Shown in pieces: positions 16,913-26,346 of a DNA stretch of 64,000 bases (position 1 is its first letter; each line of letters begins with the position of its first letter). The DNA comes from JAJDOD01 sp039024895 (GTDB lineage: Bacteria; Pseudomonadota; Alphaproteobacteria; Rhodobacterales; Rhodobacteraceae): NCBI GenBank assembly GCA_039024895.1, contig JBCCPJ010000011.1, forward strand, positions 1 to 64,000, given 5' to 3'. Position numbers and translations under genes: made by a program. Under the pieces are notes generated by a model. It saw only the letters and a list, made by a program, of their open reading frames with translations, searched no databases and was not told the origin of the DNA.

Positions 16913-17038
16913 TCAGCGTAGCGCGACGACGTACGCATCCTGAACGCTATAGGCATCAAGCATGCCAACGCCAGCATATCCACCACCCAGCGTTACCGCT
17001 GCAATCCAAAAGACGACCACTCTTAAAGCAAGCTTCAT
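16913..17038 (-). CDS. Possible small membrane or secreted peptide (41 aa)
   Basis: 41-codon frame starting MKLALRVVVFWIAAVTLGGG, a basic N-terminus and one hydrophobic stretch, with GGAGGG seven bases before the ATG. It lies between the DUF4864 gene and lysK on the same strand. It looks like a short signal-peptide-like or single-pass protein. No homologue is recognised, so this rests on start signal and hydrophobicity only. Confidence 0.4.
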   Translation of the reverse strand: MKLALRVVVFWIAAVTLGGGYAGVGMLDAYSVQDAYVVALR

Positions 17039-17181
17039 ACCTAACCCTCCGTTAACGGTAGGATGCTTGTTCAAACCGGCGGAAAAGAGGCGAAGTCTGA
17101 CAACGTCCAAGGCATGTTTGCGATCATCACCGCCTAAAGATAACAATGACGCCAGATGCTTACGGATTGTCGCCTAAGTCG

Positions 17182-18759
17182 TTAACCAAGCTGTCCGTTC
17201 AGCCCCTTATCGATCAACGCCACCGACTCCTCGATACCGTAGAGCGCGATAAACCCGCCAAAACGCGGCCCCTGGCTTGCGCCGAGCAACACTTCATACA
17301 GCGCCTTGAACCAATCTCGCAGCGGTTCGAACCCATGGTCCTTGCCGACAGCGAACACCATGGATTGAAGCTCTTCGGCGTCGGGCGCACCATCCCAGGC
17401 TTCCAGACGCGCCTTCAAGTCCACGAAGGCCGTACGCTCCTGATCGCTTGGCGCGCGAAACACACGCTCGGGCGCCACAAAGTCTTGAAAGTACCGCACA
17501 GCGAACCCGGCCGCCGCATCCAAATCAGGATGCGTCTCTGGCGTCGCTTCCGCCGCATAGCGGCGGATAAAGCCCCAGAGCGCGCCCTTATCTTCTGCAC
17601 CGCTCACACTGGCGAGGTTCAGCAACATCGCAAAGGGCACCACCATCCGCGACTGCGGCACATCCCCGTTGTGAATGTGAAAAACCGGGTTCGCTGCCTT
17701 CTGGGCGTCATCCTGCGCCGGATAGGCCCGCAACTGCTGGTGATACTCATCGACCGCCCGCGGGATCACATCGAAGAACATCCGCTTCGCCGTCTTCGGC
17801 TTTTGATACATGAAATAGGACAGGCTTTCGGTCGACGCATAGCTCAGCCATTCGTCGATGCTGATGCCATTCCCGGACGACTTGGATATCTTCTGTCCTT
17901 TGTCATCGAGAAACAGCTCGTAACTGAAATGCTCCGGCGGACGTTCACCCAAGGTCCGACAGATAGCATCGTATATCTTCTCGTTGGTGGCGTGCTCTTT
18001 CCCGTACATCTCGAAATCAACGCCCAGCGCCGCCCAGCGCGCACCGAAATCCGGTTTCCACTGCAGCTTCACATGCCCGCCCGTTACCGGCAGCGTCCAT
18101 TCGCGCCCGTCTTCGTCGTCAAACGTCACCTCCCCTTTCGAAGCATCCACATGCTTCATCGGAACATAGAGGACACGCCCTGTTTCGGGATGGAGGGGCA
18201 GAAATATCGAATAGGTCTCCGCCCGCTCCTCGCGCAGCGACTTCAACATGATCTTCATCAGATCGTCATAGCGCTCAGCACAGCGCAGCAAGATCTCGTC
18301 GAATTGCCCCGACTTGTAAAAACTGCGCGCCGAGTAAAACTCGTAATCGAAACCAAAGGTATCGAGGAAACGCTTCAGCATTTCGTTGTTGTGGTCGCCA
18401 AAACTCTCGCTGGTGCCAAAAGGGTCCGGCACGCTCGTGAGCGGCATTTGCAAATATTCGGCCAGCTTTTCCTGGTTCGGCACATTGCCGGGCACCTTGC
18501 GCATGCCGTCAAGATCGTCGGAGAAACAAATCAGCTTCGTCGGGATATCTGATATCACCTCAAACGCGCGCCGCACCATGGTCGTCCGCAGGACTTCCCC
18601 GAACGTGCCGATATGCGGCAACCCCGACGGACCGTATCCCGTCTCAAAAAGCACATAGCCCTTTTCCGGTGCGCCCTTCTCATACCGTTTCAGCAAACGC
18701 CGCGCCTCTTCGAACGGCCAGGCCTTCGAGGTCATTGCAGCGTCGCGAAATGCGGTCAT
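17182..18759 (-). CDS. lysK: Lysyl-tRNA synthetase, class I
   Basis: 525-aa class I LysRS, the archaeal-type enzyme that replaces the common class II LysS in many alphaproteobacteria. The HIGH-type motif is PSGLPHIGTFGE (~49-60) and the KMSKS-type loop is KISKSSGNG (~297-305). EKGYVLFETGYGPSG precedes the first, and CFSDDLDGMRKVPGNVP follows. GGAG seven bases before the ATG at 18759 supports the start. A 468-codon frame on the opposite strand lies wholly inside this gene and is its shadow. A single-gene unit, divergent from the TerB-like gene. Confidence 0.97.
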   Translation of the reverse strand: MTAFRDAAMTSKAWPFEEARRLLKRYEKGAPEKGYVLFETGYGPSGLPHIGTFGEVLRTTMVRRAFEVISDIPTKLICFSDDLDGMRKVPGNVPNQEKLAEYLQMPLTSVPDPFGTSESFGDHNNEMLKRFLDTFGFDYEFYSARSFYKSGQFDEILLRCAERYDDLMKIMLKSLREERAETYSIFLPLHPETGRVLYVPMKHVDASKGEVTFDDEDGREWTLPVTGGHVKLQWKPDFGARWAALGVDFEMYGKEHATNEKIYDAICRTLGERPPEHFSYELFLDDKGQKISKSSGNGISIDEWLSYASTESLSYFMYQKPKTAKRMFFDVIPRAVDEYHQQLRAYPAQDDAQKAANPVFHIHNGDVPQSRMVVPFAMLLNLASVSGAEDKGALWGFIRRYAAEATPETHPDLDAAAGFAVRYFQDFVAPERVFRAPSDQERTAFVDLKARLEAWDGAPDAEELQSMVFAVGKDHGFEPLRDWFKALYEVLLGASQGPRFGGFIALYGIEESVALIDKGLNGQLG

Positions 18760-18852
18760 TGGTCCACTCCACCATGAAAGAGGACCGTCTCCTATTGCGG
18801 GCGCGCACGCGCGTCAATAAATTTGACGCAACACCCGAAAAGGATACCAGCC

Positions 18853-19275
18853 TTGTCCCTAACCGCAGCTGAATTCACGCCCGAAGACGCCTTGATCGCC
18901 GTCATGATCTCTATCTCGGCATCTGATGAGAACATGCGCACGTCAGAACTCCTCTCCATCGAGCGCATGGTAAACCACCTGCCGGTTTTCAAAGACTACC
19001 GGCTTGATCGCATCTCCGACGTGGCAAACGTCGTGTTTGACATCTTGGCGGAGGAAGATGGGCTCGACATGCTCTGGGTCACGGTGAAAAGCGCCCTACC
19101 CGAGCGCCTCTACGATACCGCCTATGCCATGGCCTGCGACGTGGCGGCGGCCGATGGCGCGGCGCGCGATGCCGAACTCGCGCTCTTGGAAGACATGCGC
19201 TACGAGCTGCAACTCGACCGCTTGTTGGCTGCAGCAATCGAGGTCGGCGCACGCGCACGGCACCGCATCCTGTGA
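18853..19275 (+). CDS. TerB-like (tellurite resistance family) protein
   Basis: About 140 aa all-helical protein of the TerB/DjlA N-terminal family. The fold's paired acidic signatures are visible as MISISASDENMRTSEL and AMACDVAAADGAARDAELALLEDM, the two metal-binding-like repeats. I chose the TTG at 18853 (MSLTAAEFTPEDAL) because AAAGGA lies ten bases upstream; a TTG at 18823 is an alternative. The family occurs with stress and membrane-surveillance genes, but no ter operon is present, so tellurite resistance should not be inferred. Confidence 0.75.
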   Translation: MSLTAAEFTPEDALIAVMISISASDENMRTSELLSIERMVNHLPVFKDYRLDRISDVANVVFDILAEEDGLDMLWVTVKSALPERLYDTAYAMACDVAAADGAARDAELALLEDMRYELQLDRLLAAAIEVGARARHRIL

Positions 19276-19387
19276 CACGCCTTCCAACCCGCTGACGCGA
19301 GCCTGCACTTCGCCGCCTTCCCACCGCGTGATTACCCCGCTTTTGCCTAATTTTTGATCTAGCGATTAAGAAAATCGGAGAATCAAG

Positions 19388-20023
19388 ATGGCCGACCGGC
19401 GGAACCAACAGATCGACCTTTTGAACCATCAATCGGAGTGGGGCATGACCGTCTCGGAGGCGGCAGGCCGCAAGACTATTAGCAAACACATGCTCAAGAT
19501 TGGGGCATATGTCCTTTTCGCGGCCGCATCTGTCCTTGCTATGCCCTTGATTGCAGGCGTCCTTTTCTTCCCGGAAGCGGAAGGCATGTATCTGGAAGCA
19601 GCGATCGTGGTCGCCGCACTGGTTCTGGCGATCGCTTTCAAACGGCACTCGGACAAAACGGAACGCAACTCCGTCCAAATCGACTACCGTGCGGCGGAAC
19701 TGCGCCTTGGCACCCAGAAATCAGACGGCACCTTCGTGCGTGAAAAGGTCTTCTCCTTCCGCGATATCGAAAAAGTCCGCGCCGAGGATGGTGCCGGCAA
19801 AGATGGCCAGATCAGCATCCGCATCAAGGGCAACGATATCGCCATCAGCTTTAAGGGCGCAGATGCCGCAAGCATTCAAGGTCTCGCATCGCAGATCACA
19901 GCTGCGGCGGAAAGCGCACGCCTCGCCCCGATCCGCACCCGCATCCAAAGCAAGGCGCATGGGTTGGAAGCCAGCTTCCGCGAGATCAAATCCCGCGTCC
20001 AGTCCCGGATTGCTCACGCGTAA
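19388..20023 (+). CDS. Conserved membrane protein of unknown function
   Basis: 211 aa. A polar N-terminus (~1-36) is followed by two predicted membrane helices (YVLFAAASVLAMPLIAGVLF, ~41-60; YLEAAIVVAALVLAIAF, ~68-84), then a cytoplasmic beta-rich domain (~95-185: AELRLGTQKSDGTFVREKVF, QISIRIKGNDIAISFKGA) and a helical, Arg/Ser-rich end. The layout resembles PH-like (bPH) domain membrane proteins, but I cannot assign a family. GGAG seven bases before the ATG. Its 3' end overlaps convergent dacB by ten bases. Confidence 0.75.
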   Translation: MADRRNQQIDLLNHQSEWGMTVSEAAGRKTISKHMLKIGAYVLFAAASVLAMPLIAGVLFFPEAEGMYLEAAIVVAALVLAIAFKRHSDKTERNSVQIDYRAAELRLGTQKSDGTFVREKVFSFRDIEKVRAEDGAGKDGQISIRIKGNDIAISFKGADAASIQGLASQITAAAESARLAPIRTRIQSKAHGLEASFREIKSRVQSRIAHA

Positions 20024-21492
20024 CGGGCGGCCCAGTCGCGGATCAGCTCTTTTTGTAATTGGCGCGACCGGCGCGACCAGCTTCGCGCACCGGTCGGTCG
20101 CTCCCGCTCCGCCGGTGGAATGGCGTCCCGCCGTTCCGTATCTGCACTGAAAAATGCAAATGTCAGTGAGCGTTGCGGCGTTGCGACGTACCCGGCCAAG
20201 GAACTCACGAAGTTCAGCGTGCCTGTCTTGGCAAATACCGCCACATCCTTCGGGGCGGGACGGGCCTTGTCGAGCGACAGGTTCACCGATTTCATCATCG
20301 ACCGGACAGCCGTCATTTTGGACAAAAAGCGCGCCATATCTTCCGGTGTGATCGCACTGTCGTAGTTTAAACCGGAATGATCCTTGAACGCGGCCCGTCC
20401 GGCACCGTGGCTGCGAGCGAATTGCGCCATCTGGCTGGCCGAGACATCCAGCGACCCCACCGGACCCTCCGAAACACTCGCGGCAAGGCCAGCGACCTCT
20501 GCCGTCAAATTGGTCGAATACTTCATCATGCCCTGCAAAATGGGACGCAGCGCGCCGCTTTCTATTTCGGCAATGACGGTCCCTTCGGGACGGTTTGTCT
20601 GAAGTTCCGCTGGGCGCAGCACAATGCCATTGGAGCGCGCCAATGTGCGGAACACATCTGCCGCATAGATCGCCGGGAAGCGCACGGGCAGCCAGCGCGC
20701 GCCCTCTTTGCCCAATGCACGCCGCGCGACTGACCAGTTGTCACGCGCGGCACTGGACCAATGGTCAAAAACAGGGGCGCGTCGATCCACGACTGACATT
20801 GTCGACACGCTGGTCGACGGGCGAAACTTCAATGCGCGGGCTTGCAGCGTGATTTCGTAATCGTCCTTATTCTTCTTCCACTCGAAATGGACCCGATTAA
20901 AATTCAGGTTCAGCCCGCCATAAGACGGGTTATAGGCCACGTGTTCGGGCTGGTAGCGATCAATCCGATCCCCGCGCGGCAAGGCGCTCGCATAGACTTT
21001 GAACGCGCCGGTTACCTCGCGCACACCGGCTTCGCGCAATTGAACGGCAAGTTCTGCCAGCGCATCCGTGTCCAGCGTAGGATCACCGCCGCCTTCGAGA
21101 ATGAGGTCACCGTCCAGCTTACCCGCCCTGACTTGTCCAACGGCGCGCAGGCGCGTCTTGAACCTGTGGCCCAGCCCCAACCGATCCAGCGCATAAAGGG
21201 CAGTGACGGATTTCATGACCGAGGCAGGCGGCAAAAACGTGCTGCCGAGGCGCGCCTCAAGGAGCTCTCCGGACTGCGTGTCAACGACCGCAAACCCGAC
21301 GTCACCACCAAGGTTTGCCTTGTTGATCAAGTATTCTGCTTGTGAAACCAGCTTCTTAGGAGCGGCAGGCACGGTTTCACCGCCCCGTGGGAGCGGGCGC
21401 AAGGACGTCTCCGGCGCACGGGACCACCCCATGCTGCCAGCACTCGCGACAAGTCCCCCCAGGACCACGCGCCGTGTCAGACCACTCGCCAT
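20014..21492 (-). CDS. dacB: D-alanyl-D-alanine carboxypeptidase/endopeptidase (PBP4, peptidase S13)
   Basis: Penicillin-binding protein 4 family enzyme that trims or cleaves peptidoglycan cross-links in the periplasm. Active-site motifs: SxxK in PPASVMKSVTALYAL, SxN in KYSTNLTAEVAG, and KTG in FAKTGTLNFVSSLAGYV. From the ATG at 21492 the N-terminus is MASGLTRRVVLGGLVASAGS, which looks like a twin-arginine signal. An earlier in-frame start at 21552 is possible. About 490 aa is usual for the family. nadD lies upstream on the same strand. Confidence 0.93.
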   Translation of the reverse strand: MASGLTRRVVLGGLVASAGSMGWSRAPETSLRPLPRGGETVPAAPKKLVSQAEYLINKANLGGDVGFAVVDTQSGELLEARLGSTFLPPASVMKSVTALYALDRLGLGHRFKTRLRAVGQVRAGKLDGDLILEGGGDPTLDTDALAELAVQLREAGVREVTGAFKVYASALPRGDRIDRYQPEHVAYNPSYGGLNLNFNRVHFEWKKNKDDYEITLQARALKFRPSTSVSTMSVVDRRAPVFDHWSSAARDNWSVARRALGKEGARWLPVRFPAIYAADVFRTLARSNGIVLRPAELQTNRPEGTVIAEIESGALRPILQGMMKYSTNLTAEVAGLAASVSEGPVGSLDVSASQMAQFARSHGAGRAAFKDHSGLNYDSAITPEDMARFLSKMTAVRSMMKSVNLSLDKARPAPKDVAVFAKTGTLNFVSSLAGYVATPQRSLTFAFFSADTERRDAIPPAERERPTGARSWSRRSRQLQKELIRDWAARYA

Positions 21493-21567
21493 GGCAGTCT
21501 TATCCAGCGCAACCGTTAAACACACAAGAACGCTTGGTACCGTGCTCGCCACATTGTGACCGCTGGG

Positions 21568-22173
21568 TCACCCTGAGCGCCAATCCCCGCGCGCCCGGAT
21601 GGAGGTCGAAGACTGATCGCTCATGGGCACATTCACAAATACCCAGGCGGGAGCCGACATCCAACGTATGCGCATCGCTTCGCGCGCTTTCAGCTTGTAA
21701 CGCCGGAAGACTTGCGCCGCCGGGCTGAGCCGTGCGGAAATGCGCTGACCGGGCCGCGCCATCACCCCGATCGGAATGGCGGCCATGATTTCACGCCAGT
21801 TGTCCCATTTGTGGAAATCGGCCAGGTTATCCGCCCCCATCAGCCAGACAAACTGCACACCTGGATACCGCGCCTGAAGCTGTCGCAACGTGGCATAGGT
21901 ATAACGCGTGCCCAATCGCGCCTCCAAATCGGTAATCTGAACACGGGGATGGCGCATCACTGCTTCGGCCCGCGCGATCCGGTCCTTCATCGGGGCAGGC
22001 CCTCGCGCCTTCAACGGGTTGCCAGGGGACACCAGCCACCAGACCTCATCAAGGCCAAACCGTTTCAGCGCCTCGCGCGTGATATGGGCATGCCCGTCAT
22101 GCGCCGGATCGAAAGATCCGCCGAGCAACCCGATACACATGCCAGGTTTCGCCGGGGGAAATCCTTGCCACAT
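21568..22173 (-). CDS. nadD: Nicotinate-nucleotide adenylyltransferase
   Basis: 201-aa NadD, which adenylates nicotinate mononucleotide in NAD synthesis. The nucleotidyltransferase motif GLLGGSFDPAHDGHAHIT (~15-32) carries the GxFxPxHxGH signature, and MGADNLADFHKWDNWREI and SSTSIRARGDW (ISSTxxR-type) are both present. The ATG at 22173 (MWQGFPPAKPG) gives a normal length; a frame opening at 22257 would overlap the divergent nitrile hydratase start. Only 82 bases separate it from nthA, so their promoters share this gap. Confidence 0.95.
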   Translation of the reverse strand: MWQGFPPAKPGMCIGLLGGSFDPAHDGHAHITREALKRFGLDEVWWLVSPGNPLKARGPAPMKDRIARAEAVMRHPRVQITDLEARLGTRYTYATLRQLQARYPGVQFVWLMGADNLADFHKWDNWREIMAAIPIGVMARPGQRISARLSPAAQVFRRYKLKAREAMRIRWMSAPAWVFVNVPMSDQSSTSIRARGDWRSG

Positions 22174-22255
22174 GGCCGCATGTGGTGTCCTGTCGTGCCT
22201 CGAATGTCCAGACCGGCCGTTTGACAGGCAACGGTCAACGCGGCACTCTTTGCCC

Positions 22256-22891
22256 ATGGCCAGCTATGATGGAAAGAAGATCGGCGCGCTTCACCGCCAC
22301 CTCCACTCCCATTTGCCGCCCGACCCCGCTCTGCGCGTGAAGGCGCTTGAAAGCCTCGCGGTTGAAAAGGGACTGGTGGCCCAGGAAACGATTGACGCCT
22401 GGGTGGAAATGTATGCCGAGAAAGTCGGCCCGATGCGCGGCGCTCAAGTGGTGGCCCGCAGTTGGACGAACCCGACCTTTCGCGAGCGCCTTCTCAGGGA
22501 CGCTGGCCAAGCGATCAAAGAGTTCGGCTATGAAGGCCACGCAACCGAACACCTGAAAGCCGTCGAAAACACCCGTGATCAGCACAACCTCGTCGTTTGC
22601 ACGCTATGCTCGTGTTACCCCTTTGCCGTGCTCGGAATGTCCCCCGCCTGGTATCGCTCGGCCGCCTACCGGGCCCGCGCCGTGAAGGAACCGCGCGCCG
22701 TGCTGGCGGAGTTTGGCGTTTCCATGCCCGACGATATCCGCATCCGCGTCTGGGACAGCACAGCGGAGCTGCGCTACCTCGTCATCCCCGAACGACCGGC
22801 AGGCACAGAGGGCTGGTCGGAGGCGCAACTTGCCGCCATCGTCACGCGCGACAGCATGATTGGCACCGACCGCACCCTGCGGGCGACATAA
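22256..22891 (+). CDS. nthA: Nitrile hydratase alpha subunit, cobalt type
   Basis: 211-aa alpha subunit that binds the non-corrin metal and hydrates nitriles to amides. The metal claw is V114-C-T-L-C-S-C120; threonine at the second position marks the cobalt class (iron enzymes have serine). Two of the cysteines are normally oxidised to sulfinic/sulfenic acid. Surroundings agree with the family: GPMRGAQVVARSWTNPTFRE, GMSPAWYRSAAYRARAV, and a C-terminal TRDSMIGT. The ATG at 22256 gives MASYDGKKIG. The stop shares a base with the beta start (TAATG). Confidence 0.95.
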   Translation: MASYDGKKIGALHRHLHSHLPPDPALRVKALESLAVEKGLVAQETIDAWVEMYAEKVGPMRGAQVVARSWTNPTFRERLLRDAGQAIKEFGYEGHATEHLKAVENTRDQHNLVVCTLCSCYPFAVLGMSPAWYRSAAYRARAVKEPRAVLAEFGVSMPDDIRIRVWDSTAELRYLVIPERPAGTEGWSEAQLAAIVTRDSMIGTDRTLRAT

Positions 22892-23535
22892 TGGATGGCC
22901 CCCACGATATCGGCGGCAAAGAAGGCTACGGCGCGATCGAGATCGACAGCCCACCCTTTCGCGAGGTGTGGGAGGCAAGGCAATGGGCGCTGTCCAAAAA
23001 TGTGCCCCTGCCGGGAGGGACGATTGATTGGTGGCGCCACGGGATCGAAAACATGGACCCCGCCACCTATGCCAGCCAACCCTATTTTGGCAAATGGTGC
23101 CTCAATGAAATCGCCCACCGGATCGATCAAGGGGTGTTCACGCTGCAGGAAATCCTCTCCGCAACCCCGGCCACCCGCATTGACCCACCAGCCGCCCCGC
23201 TTGATGACGACGGAGTTCTCGAGCGGCTCCGCACCAACAACCGGGATTTCCGTGTCGACATGCAACAAGCACCTGCCTTCGCGTTGGGAGACACCATCCG
23301 CACCCGCGCCACCCCCGTCCCCGGCCACACGCGCCTGCCAGCCTATGCGCGCGGCCATGTGGGGACAATCATTGCCCAGCACGGCGGACATCTTTACGCC
23401 GATGCGGGCGCGCGGGGCGAACATATCGGCGCCCATCTCTACACGGTTGAGTTCACCGCGCGCGAACTTTGGGACAAGGACGATCCGGACACCATCTGTC
23501 TCGACCTCTGGGAACCTTACCTTGAAGCAACCTGA
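22891..23535 (+). CDS. nthB: Nitrile hydratase beta subunit
   Basis: 214-aa beta subunit. The family opening is clear (MDGPHDIGGKEGYGAIEID), followed by WEARQWALSKNV and NAxYYxHWL-like region PYFGKWCLNEIAHRI. The C-terminal SH3-like barrel (PGHTRLPAYARGHVGTI, LYTVEFTARELW) packs on the alpha subunit and lines the substrate channel. The start at 22891 overlaps the alpha stop by one base. It is co-translated with alpha and followed closely by the accessory gene. Confidence 0.95.
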   Translation: MDGPHDIGGKEGYGAIEIDSPPFREVWEARQWALSKNVPLPGGTIDWWRHGIENMDPATYASQPYFGKWCLNEIAHRIDQGVFTLQEILSATPATRIDPPAAPLDDDGVLERLRTNNRDFRVDMQQAPAFALGDTIRTRATPVPGHTRLPAYARGHVGTIIAQHGGHLYADAGARGEHIGAHLYTVEFTARELWDKDDPDTICLDLWEPYLEAT

Positions 23536-23542
23536 GGACCCG

Positions 23543-23857
23543 TTGTCCCCACCCGACGGACGGTTTTCCGAGCCATGGCACGCAACGGTCCTGGCCATGG
23601 CGACTGCCATGATCCGGGAAGGTCACTTCGACCAAACCGCTTGGGCGGCAACCTTAGGCAACGCCTTGAGCGAGGCGGAAACGGAAGGCGCGCCCGACAC
23701 CGAGGACACGTATTTCAAGGCGGCTCTTCACGCCCTCGAAACGCTGTCAGAAGCCGCAGGCATCCCCGGCGCGGAACGCACGAAACGCAAATCCGATTGG
23801 GAAGCCGCCTATCGGCGCACACCCCACGGCGAACCGGTTCTGTTGCGCGACGACTAG
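23543..23857 (+). CDS. Nitrile hydratase accessory protein (cobalt chaperone-like)
   Basis: About 104 aa, related to the N-terminal half of the beta subunit and to P14K/NhlE-type activators that deliver cobalt to the alpha subunit. FSEPWHATVLAMATAMIREG and WAATLGNALSEAETEG are the family parts, with DTYFKAALHALETL afterwards. I favour the TTG at 23543 (MSPPDGRFSEPW), with GAGGA four bases upstream; a TTG at 23522 inside the beta gene is the alternative. The trio alpha-beta-activator is a complete nitrile hydratase operon; no amidase gene is adjacent. Confidence 0.82.
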   Translation: MSPPDGRFSEPWHATVLAMATAMIREGHFDQTAWAATLGNALSEAETEGAPDTEDTYFKAALHALETLSEAAGIPGAERTKRKSDWEAAYRRTPHGEPVLLRDD

Positions 23858-24674
23858 TGCTGTTTCAGTGCGGCCACGCTTTGGGAGGAACTCTTTTCGC
23901 CCGCGATTGAACGGCGTGGCTCCTGAGTGACAGCATCCCGCCGTTTCTCGGAGTTTGACGCAGAGCTCAAAAAAGCCGTTATGAACACTTTGGCAGCCGG
24001 TGCCAGAGGTGGCCAATTGGGAAAGTGGGTATTTGGCCCTGAAGCAGTGCTGGCATCAACCGCAGCATCGGCATTCGCAGGCTTTTCAACGGCAATCAAG
24101 ATTGCGCCCGACGTGCGACGCTCGTTGGTGGCGAATGCCAACTTTCCTTACGCGGTTGTCCCGAAGCTCCAATTCTCCGACTGAACTCTTCTGTTTCAAA
24201 AGGAGTTGCGCCGACTACGTCGTCGCGCTGGCAAGGGGCTTTGCCCCTCTTGGCCTACGGCCAATTCACCCCAGGATATTTCCACCAGAAAGAAGAACAG
24301 AAGCGCCAGCAACACAGGCGCCTCTGCCGAAGGATCTTGTCCTTCTTCCTGGGCGGTCATCGGCGTCCCCGCCTGTACCGCGCTGACCATTTGAGACAGT
24401 TTGTCTTTCTATTTGGTTGAAAGCGTCCGGCCCTTAACTTGAAACATCGTACATCACGTTTCACGTTCGACCGAAGGGAGGGACCGCGAACAATCGGTTC
24501 AAATTTAAAGCCGGATGCTCCGGACATCCCATGGGGCGGGCGAAGGAGCGGGGGCAGCGCGCCTAATCACCACATCCAAAACGGTATCGTTGTCGGACCC
24601 ATGTCATACGGGCAATTGCACCCTCAGTAATCAGGCGCTAAACGGCAGGACGTCAAACTCGGAGGATGCACCCC
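23858..24674. other. 817-base intergenic region without a supported gene
   Basis: Between the nitrile hydratase activator and ettA. Open frames of 60-95 codons exist on both strands, but none has a convincing ribosome site together with protein-like composition. The central part (24234-24280) is a palindromic repeat, and a small T-rich stretch lies around 24400. The 3' end carries the ettA leader. The first ~330 bases might be a decayed gene; I cannot say of what. Confidence 0.6.
24234..24280. repeat. REP-like palindromic element, copy 1
   Basis: Two short hairpins, AGGGG-CTTTG-CCCCT (24234-24248) and TGGCC-TAC-GGCCA (24251-24263), followed by CACCCCAGGATATT (24267-24280). The same CACCC-C/T-AGGATAT core next to a GC hairpin occurs again at 49906-49939. 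Elements of this shape are scattered between genes in Rhodobacteraceae genomes, so this is probably a dispersed repeat rather than a site specific to ettA. Confidence 0.7.
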
Positions 24675-26330
24675 ATGGCTGCCTATCAATATGTCTACCA
24701 CATGGACGGCGTCTCCAAGACTTACCCCGGGGGCAAGAAGTGTTTTGAAAACATCCGCTTGAGCTTTCTGCCGGGCGTTAAGATCGGTGTCGTCGGCGTT
24801 AACGGCGCGGGTAAATCCACGCTGATGCGCATCATGGCCGGGCTCGATCAGGACTTCTCCGGTGAGGCTTGGGCGGCAGAAGGCGCCAAAGTCGGCTACC
24901 TGCCCCAGGAACCTGCCTTGGATGAAAGTCTCAATGTCCGCGACAATGTCATGCTGGGGGTTGCCGAGAAAAAGGCCAAGCTCGACCGGTTCAATGAGCT
25001 TGCGATGAATTATTCGGACGAAACCGCCGATGAGATGGCGCAGCTTCAGGACGAGATCGACAGTCACAACCTTTGGGATCTCGACGCTCAGATCGACGTC
25101 GCCATGGAGGCGTTGCGCTGTCCGCCCGATGAGGCCGATGTTGCGACGCTCTCAGGCGGCGAACGCCGCCGTGTGGCACTTTGCAAGCTCCTCCTCGAAG
25201 CGCCGGACATGCTGCTCCTCGACGAGCCGACCAACCACCTCGACGCCGAAACCATCGCCTGGCTGCAACAGCATCTGATCGACTACAAAGGGACCATCCT
25301 GATCGTCACCCACGATCGGTACTTCCTCGATGATATCACCGGCTGGATCCTCGAACTGGACCGCGGTCGCGGCATCCCCTACGAGGGGAACTACTCCGCC
25401 TGGCTCGAACAGAAAGCCGAACGGCTCGAACAGGAGGCCCGCGAGGACAAGGCCAAGCAGCGCACCCTCGAACGCGAACTCGACTGGATCCGCCAAGGCG
25501 CCAAAGCCCGCCAGTCCAAGCAAAAGGCCCGGATCGACCGCTACGAAGAGCTCGCAGGCCAGTCCGAACGCGAGAAACTCTCCCGCGCCCAGATCATCAT
25601 CCCCAACGGCCCGCGCCTTGGCTCCAAAGTCATTGACGTCACCGACCTCAAGAAGGCGATGGGCGACAAGCTCCTGATCGAGGACCTCGACTTCAACCTC
25701 CCCCCGGGCGGCATCGTTGGCGTCATCGGTCCGAACGGCGCCGGTAAATCCACGCTTTTCCGCATGCTCACGCGGCAGGAGACCCCCGACGCCGGGGACA
25801 TCAGCTACGGTGACACCGTGGACCTCGCCTATGTCGACCAGTCCCGCGACGCGCTCGACCCGGACAAAACCGTGTGGGAGGAGATTAGCGATGGCGGCGA
25901 GATCATCCAGTTGGGCGACGCGCAGATGAACAGCCGCGCCTACTGCTCGGCCTTCAACTTCAAGGGCGGCGACCAACAGAAGAAGGTCGGCCTCCTCTCA
26001 GGCGGCGAACGCAACCGCGTCCACATGGCCAAGCTGCTGAAATCGGGCGGCAACGTCCTCCTCCTCGACGAACCGACCAACGACCTCGACGTCGAAACCC
26101 TCCGCGCCCTCGAAGACGCCATCGAGGCCTTCGCCGGTTGCGCCGTCATCATCAGCCACGACCGCTTCTTCCTCGACCGCCTCTGCACCCACATCCTCGC
26201 CTTCGAAGGCGAAGCCCATGTCGAATGGTTCGAGGGCAATTTTGAGGATTACGAGGAAGATAAGAAGCGGAGATTAGGCCCCGACGCGTTGGAGCCAAAG
26301 CGGATCAAGCATAAGAAATTCACGAGGTAA
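24675..26330 (+). CDS. ettA: Energy-dependent translational throttle protein EttA (ABC-F)
   Basis: 551-aa soluble ABC-F ATPase that binds the ribosomal E site and gates entry into elongation according to energy state. Two nucleotide-binding domains in tandem: Walker A GVNGAGKST (41-49) with LSGGERRRVALCKLLLE, and GPNGAGKSTLFRML with LSGGERNRVHMAKLL and LLLDEPTNDLD. The linker between them is charged (KAERLEQEAREDKAKQRTLE), the P-site interaction motif of the family. The ATG at 24675 has GGAGG nine bases before it; the ATG at 24666 touches the ribosome site. The distinctive EttA N-terminus is AYQYVYHMDGVSKTYPGG. Confidence 0.95.
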   Translation: MAAYQYVYHMDGVSKTYPGGKKCFENIRLSFLPGVKIGVVGVNGAGKSTLMRIMAGLDQDFSGEAWAAEGAKVGYLPQEPALDESLNVRDNVMLGVAEKKAKLDRFNELAMNYSDETADEMAQLQDEIDSHNLWDLDAQIDVAMEALRCPPDEADVATLSGGERRRVALCKLLLEAPDMLLLDEPTNHLDAETIAWLQQHLIDYKGTILIVTHDRYFLDDITGWILELDRGRGIPYEGNYSAWLEQKAERLEQEAREDKAKQRTLERELDWIRQGAKARQSKQKARIDRYEELAGQSEREKLSRAQIIIPNGPRLGSKVIDVTDLKKAMGDKLLIEDLDFNLPPGGIVGVIGPNGAGKSTLFRMLTRQETPDAGDISYGDTVDLAYVDQSRDALDPDKTVWEEISDGGEIIQLGDAQMNSRAYCSAFNFKGGDQQKKVGLLSGGERNRVHMAKLLKSGGNVLLLDEPTNDLDVETLRALEDAIEAFAGCAVIISHDRFFLDRLCTHILAFEGEAHVEWFEGNFEDYEEDKKRRLGPDALEPKRIKHKKFTR

Positions 26331-26346
26331 GATTCGGATAGTCAAC

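Noticed and set aside
17146..18552. 468-codon plus-strand frame across the lysK region
   Set aside because: It lies antisense to lysK for its whole length, with a codon bias that follows from the GC-rich third positions of lysK. No start signal or domain.
18823..19275. Tellurite resistance function for the TerB-like gene
   Set aside because: Only the TerB fold is present; there are no terC, terD or terZ genes, so resistance is not supported.
23858..24190. Possible small gene on either strand after the nitrile hydratase activator
   Set aside because: Frames of 85 and 95 codons overlap on opposite strands without ribosome sites or recognisable composition; at best a decayed gene.
24196..24390. 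Minus-strand open frame of 64 codons with a hydrophobic FFFLVEISWGE stretch
   Set aside because: It runs across the REP-like palindrome at 24234-24280 and reads its complement; the hydrophobic look comes from the repeat and there is no supporting ribosome site.
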